A stretch of DNA of 6,506 nucleotides from an uncultured Lachnospiraceae bacterium (GTDB taxonomy: Bacteria; Bacillota; Clostridia; Lachnospirales; Lachnospiraceae). Position 1 is the stretch's first letter. The number at the start of each line of letters is the position of its first letter. The position numbers and the translations under genes were made by a program. Positions 4,280-6,506 of this stretch are shown here, one piece after another. The notes beneath the pieces are model-generated. The model saw nothing but the letters and a program-made list of their open reading frames with translations, had not been told where the DNA came from and did not search any database. The DNA is taken from positions 1-6,506 of the forward strand of contig CAJUSQ010000143.1 in NCBI GenBank assembly GCA_910588885.1, given 5' to 3'.

Positions 4280-6506
4280 GTGAAAAAGTACGGAGTAAAT
4301 GAACTGCGCAGGATGTTTTTGCAATTTTTTGAAAGCAAAGAGCATCTTGCCATGAACAGCTTTTCGCTGGTGCCCCATAATGATAACAGCCTGCTGCTGA
4401 TCAATGCGGGGATGGCGCCCCTGAAGCCTTATTTCACCGGACAGGAGATTCCTCCCAGAAGAAGGGTGACCACCTGTCAGAAGTGCATTCGTACCGGGGA
4501 TATTGAGAACGTGGGAAAGACGGCGCGGCATCTTACCTTTTTTGAAATGCTGGGAAATTTTTCCTTCGGGGATTATTTTAAGAAGGAAGCGATCGCCTGG
4601 TCCTGGGAGTTTCTGACGGAAGTGATCGGCATGGAACCGGAACGGCTGTATCCCTCCATTTATGGGGAGGACGAGGAAGCGTTCGAAATCTGGACCAGGG
4701 AGATTGGCGTTCCGGCGGAGAAGATCACCCGTTTTTACCGGGATGAAGACGGAAAATGCGACAACTTCTGGGAGCATGGGGCAGGCCCCTGCGGCCCTTG
4801 TTCCGAGATTTACTATGACCGGGGCGAGAAATACGGCTGCGGCAGCCCGGACTGCAAGGTAGGCTGCGACTGCGACCGTTTTATGGAGGTTTGGAATAAT
4901 GTATTTACCCAGTTTGACGGGGACGGCCACGGCCATTATGAAGAGTTGGCGGCGAAAAATATTGATACGGGCATGGGCCTGGAGCGTCTGGCCGTGGTGG
5001 TACAGGATGTGGATTCCGTTTTTGATGTGGATACCATGAAGGCCATCCGGGACCGGATTTGTGAAATCGCAGGCGTGACATACCGGACGGACGCTTTGGA
5101 TGATGTTTCCATCCGGCTGATTACCGACCATATCCGTTCTACGACCTTTATGGTATCGGATGGTATTATGCCGTCAAACGAAGGGCGGGGCTATGTCCTG
5201 CGGCGCCTGATCCGCCGTGCGGCCCGGCATGGAAGGCTTCTGGGCATCCAGGGACTGTTTTTGGCCAAGCTTGGCGAAACGGTAATTGCAGAGAGTAAGG
5301 ACGGTTATCCGGAGCTGGAGGAGAAGCGGGCCTTTATTTTGAAGGTTTTAACCCAGGAGGAAGAGAAGTTTAACAAGACCATCGACCAGGGACTTTCCAT
5401 TCTGGCCCAGCTGCAGGCGGAGCTGGAACAGAACGGGAAGAAGGTGCTTTCCGGAGAGGATGCGTTTAAGCTTTACGACACCTATGGGTTCCCCATGGAC
5501 CTGACCCAGGAAATTTTGGAAGAAAAAGGGTTTTCCGTGGACGAGAAGGGCTTTGCCGCCTGCATGGACCAGCAGCGGAAGAAGGCAAGGAGCGCCCGGA
5601 AGGAAACCAATTATATGGGAGCGGACGCTACGGTGTACGACGAGATTGATCCTTCGGTTACTTCGGAATTCGTGGGCTACGACAGGCTGAGCTTTGAATC
5701 GGAGATTACGGTGCTGACCACGGAAACGGAGCTGGCGGAAGCCATATCTGACGGGGAAAAAGGGACGGTGATTGTAAAAGAAACGCCGTTTTATGCCACC
5801 ATGGGCGGCCAGAATGCCGACACCGGGCGGATTACCCTGGGAGAAAACGAATTTGCCGTAGAGGATACCGTAAAGCTGCGGGGCGGCCGGATTGCCCACA
5901 TCGGCATTGTGAAGAGAGGTATGTTCAAGGTGGGCGATAAGGTCACGCTTTCGGTTGATGCCAGAAAGCGGGGACTGATCGGCAAGAACCACAGCGCTAC
6001 CCATTTGCTGCAGAAGGCCCTGCGGGAGGTATTGGGAAGCCATGTGGAGCAGCATGGTTCCGATGTGAATGCGGACCGGCTCCGGTTTGATTTTTCCCAT
6101 TTTGCCCCTATGACCCGGGAAGAGCTGGGGAAAGTGGAAGCGATGGTAAACGAGAAAATTGCCCAGGCCCTGCCGGTGGTTACGGAAGAAATGACCCTGG
6201 AGGAAGCCAAGAAAACCGGGGCCATGGCCTTATTCGGAGAGAAATACGCGGATACGGTCCGGGTGGTAAAGATGGGCGATTTTTCCGTGGAGCTCTGCGG
6301 CGGCACCCATGTAGAGAACACCAGTTCGATCAGCGCCTTTAAGATTGTATCCGAATCCGGCATTGCCGCCGGGGTCCGACGGATTGAAGCGCTGACCTCG
6401 GAAGGGGTTTTCTCCTATTATGATAAGCTGGAGGAGACCGTGAACGAAGCGGCCAGGCTGGTGAAGGCCAATCCGGCCAGGATGTCCCGGTCACCATGCC
6501 ATACAG
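4280..6506 (+). CDS. alaS: Alanyl-tRNA synthetase (3'-truncated)
   Basis: It charges tRNA-Ala with alanine and edits Ser- and Gly-tRNA-Ala in the cytoplasm. The window holds 742 codons of an expected 870-890. The class II catalytic domain shows INAGMAPLKPYF (41-52), the motif 2 region from CQKCIRTGDIENVGKTARH (66-84) through FFEMLGNFSFGDYF (87-100), WEHGAGPCGPCSEIYYD (164-180) and motif 3 GMGLERLA (231-238). A Cys-rich insertion CGSPDCKVGCDC (187-198) precedes DRFMEVWN. The tRNA-recognition region includes NEGRGYVLRRLIRRAARHG (300-318). The editing domain is complete, with zinc ligands His571 and His575 (HSATH) and Cys673 and His677 (CGGTH). The missing part is the end of the coiled-coil linker and the C-Ala/DHHA1 domain. 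The start is GTG with GGAGG 7 nt upstream. The last roughly nine codons (from 6480) do not resemble the family and may be frame-shifted. The gene is the second of a two-gene unit with the small membrane protein. Confidence 0.97.
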   Translation, partial: MKKYGVNELRRMFLQFFESKEHLAMNSFSLVPHNDNSLLLINAGMAPLKPYFTGQEIPPRRRVTTCQKCIRTGDIENVGKTARHLTFFEMLGNFSFGDYFKKEAIAWSWEFLTEVIGMEPERLYPSIYGEDEEAFEIWTREIGVPAEKITRFYRDEDGKCDNFWEHGAGPCGPCSEIYYDRGEKYGCGSPDCKVGCDCDRFMEVWNNVFTQFDGDGHGHYEELAAKNIDTGMGLERLAVVVQDVDSVFDVDTMKAIRDRICEIAGVTYRTDALDDVSIRLITDHIRSTTFMVSDGIMPSNEGRGYVLRRLIRRAARHGRLLGIQGLFLAKLGETVIAESKDGYPELEEKRAFILKVLTQEEEKFNKTIDQGLSILAQLQAELEQNGKKVLSGEDAFKLYDTYGFPMDLTQEILEEKGFSVDEKGFAACMDQQRKKARSARKETNYMGADATVYDEIDPSVTSEFVGYDRLSFESEITVLTTETELAEAISDGEKGTVIVKETPFYATMGGQNADTGRITLGENEFAVEDTVKLRGGRIAHIGIVKRGMFKVGDKVTLSVDARKRGLIGKNHSATHLLQKALREVLGSHVEQHGSDVNADRLRFDFSHFAPMTREELGKVEAMVNEKIAQALPVVTEEMTLEEAKKTGAMALFGEKYADTVRVVKMGDFSVELCGGTHVENTSSISAFKIVSESGIAAGVRRIEALTSEGVFSYYDKLEETVNEAARLVKANPARMSRSPCHT

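Noticed and set aside
4133..5131. Long open frame on the minus strand (332 residues) opposite the small membrane gene and alaS
   Set aside because: It lies opposite well-supported coding sequence, shows no family motif and has a composition rich in His, Pro, Arg and Gly, as expected of an antisense shadow.
5348..6100. Minus-strand open frame of 250 residues opposite the alaS editing region
   Set aside because: The alaS frame on the + strand is unambiguous with catalytic and editing motifs; the antisense translation resembles no known fold and has no convincing start signal.

Overview
This 6.5 kb stretch looks like chromosomal DNA from an anaerobic Firmicute, most likely a Lachnospiraceae/Clostridia relative. 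The reasons are purine-rich Shine-Dalgarno sites, a moderate GC content, a TrpB2-type tryptophan synthase beta chain, an alanyl-tRNA synthetase with the Cys-rich catalytic insertion I associate with clostridial forms, and a short one-helix membrane protein directly ahead of alaS. The genus assignment is inference; no 16S or other marker is present. All recognisable genes are on the + strand, and I see no mobile elements, CRISPR arrays, tRNAs or rRNAs.

Layout. (1) Positions 1-928 hold the last two thirds of a trpB2 gene, cut by the left edge. (2) Positions 929-1054 hold a long, almost perfect hairpin terminator (940-989), then a sigma-A-type promoter (TGTACA, 17 bp, TATAAT). (3) Positions 1055-3192 hold a translationally coupled pair: a trimeric-type purine nucleoside phosphorylase and an amidohydrolase of the MTA/SAH/adenosine deaminase family, overlapping by ATGA. 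(4) Positions 3193-3301 are a non-coding gap made almost entirely of about three copies of a 27-bp tandem repeat. (5) Positions 3302-4048 hold a UlaG-like metallo-beta-lactamase-fold hydrolase. (6) Positions 4049-4113 hold a strong extended -10 promoter. (7) Positions 4114-4263 encode a 49-residue single-span membrane protein, and from 4280 onward alaS starts with GTG and runs off the right edge.

How the genes fit together. The deaminase and phosphorylase make a plausible two-step salvage route: a 6-aminopurine nucleoside (adenosine, 5'-methylthioadenosine, 5'-deoxyadenosine or S-adenosylhomocysteine) is deaminated to its inosine analogue, which is then phosphorolysed to hypoxanthine and a sugar 1-phosphate. 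The phosphorylase residues (Glu194, Asn236) fit a 6-oxopurine enzyme, which is what the product of such a deaminase would need. The metallo-hydrolase may be read through from the same promoter, but its substrate is unknown. The alaS unit has its own promoter and a leader too short for a T-box.

Most of the window is ordinary core metabolism. The items most worth a second look are the 27-bp repeat, the deaminase/phosphorylase coupling, the small membrane protein tied to alaS, and a possible frame error in the last 30 bases. I did not find a convincing undescribed defence or mobile system.
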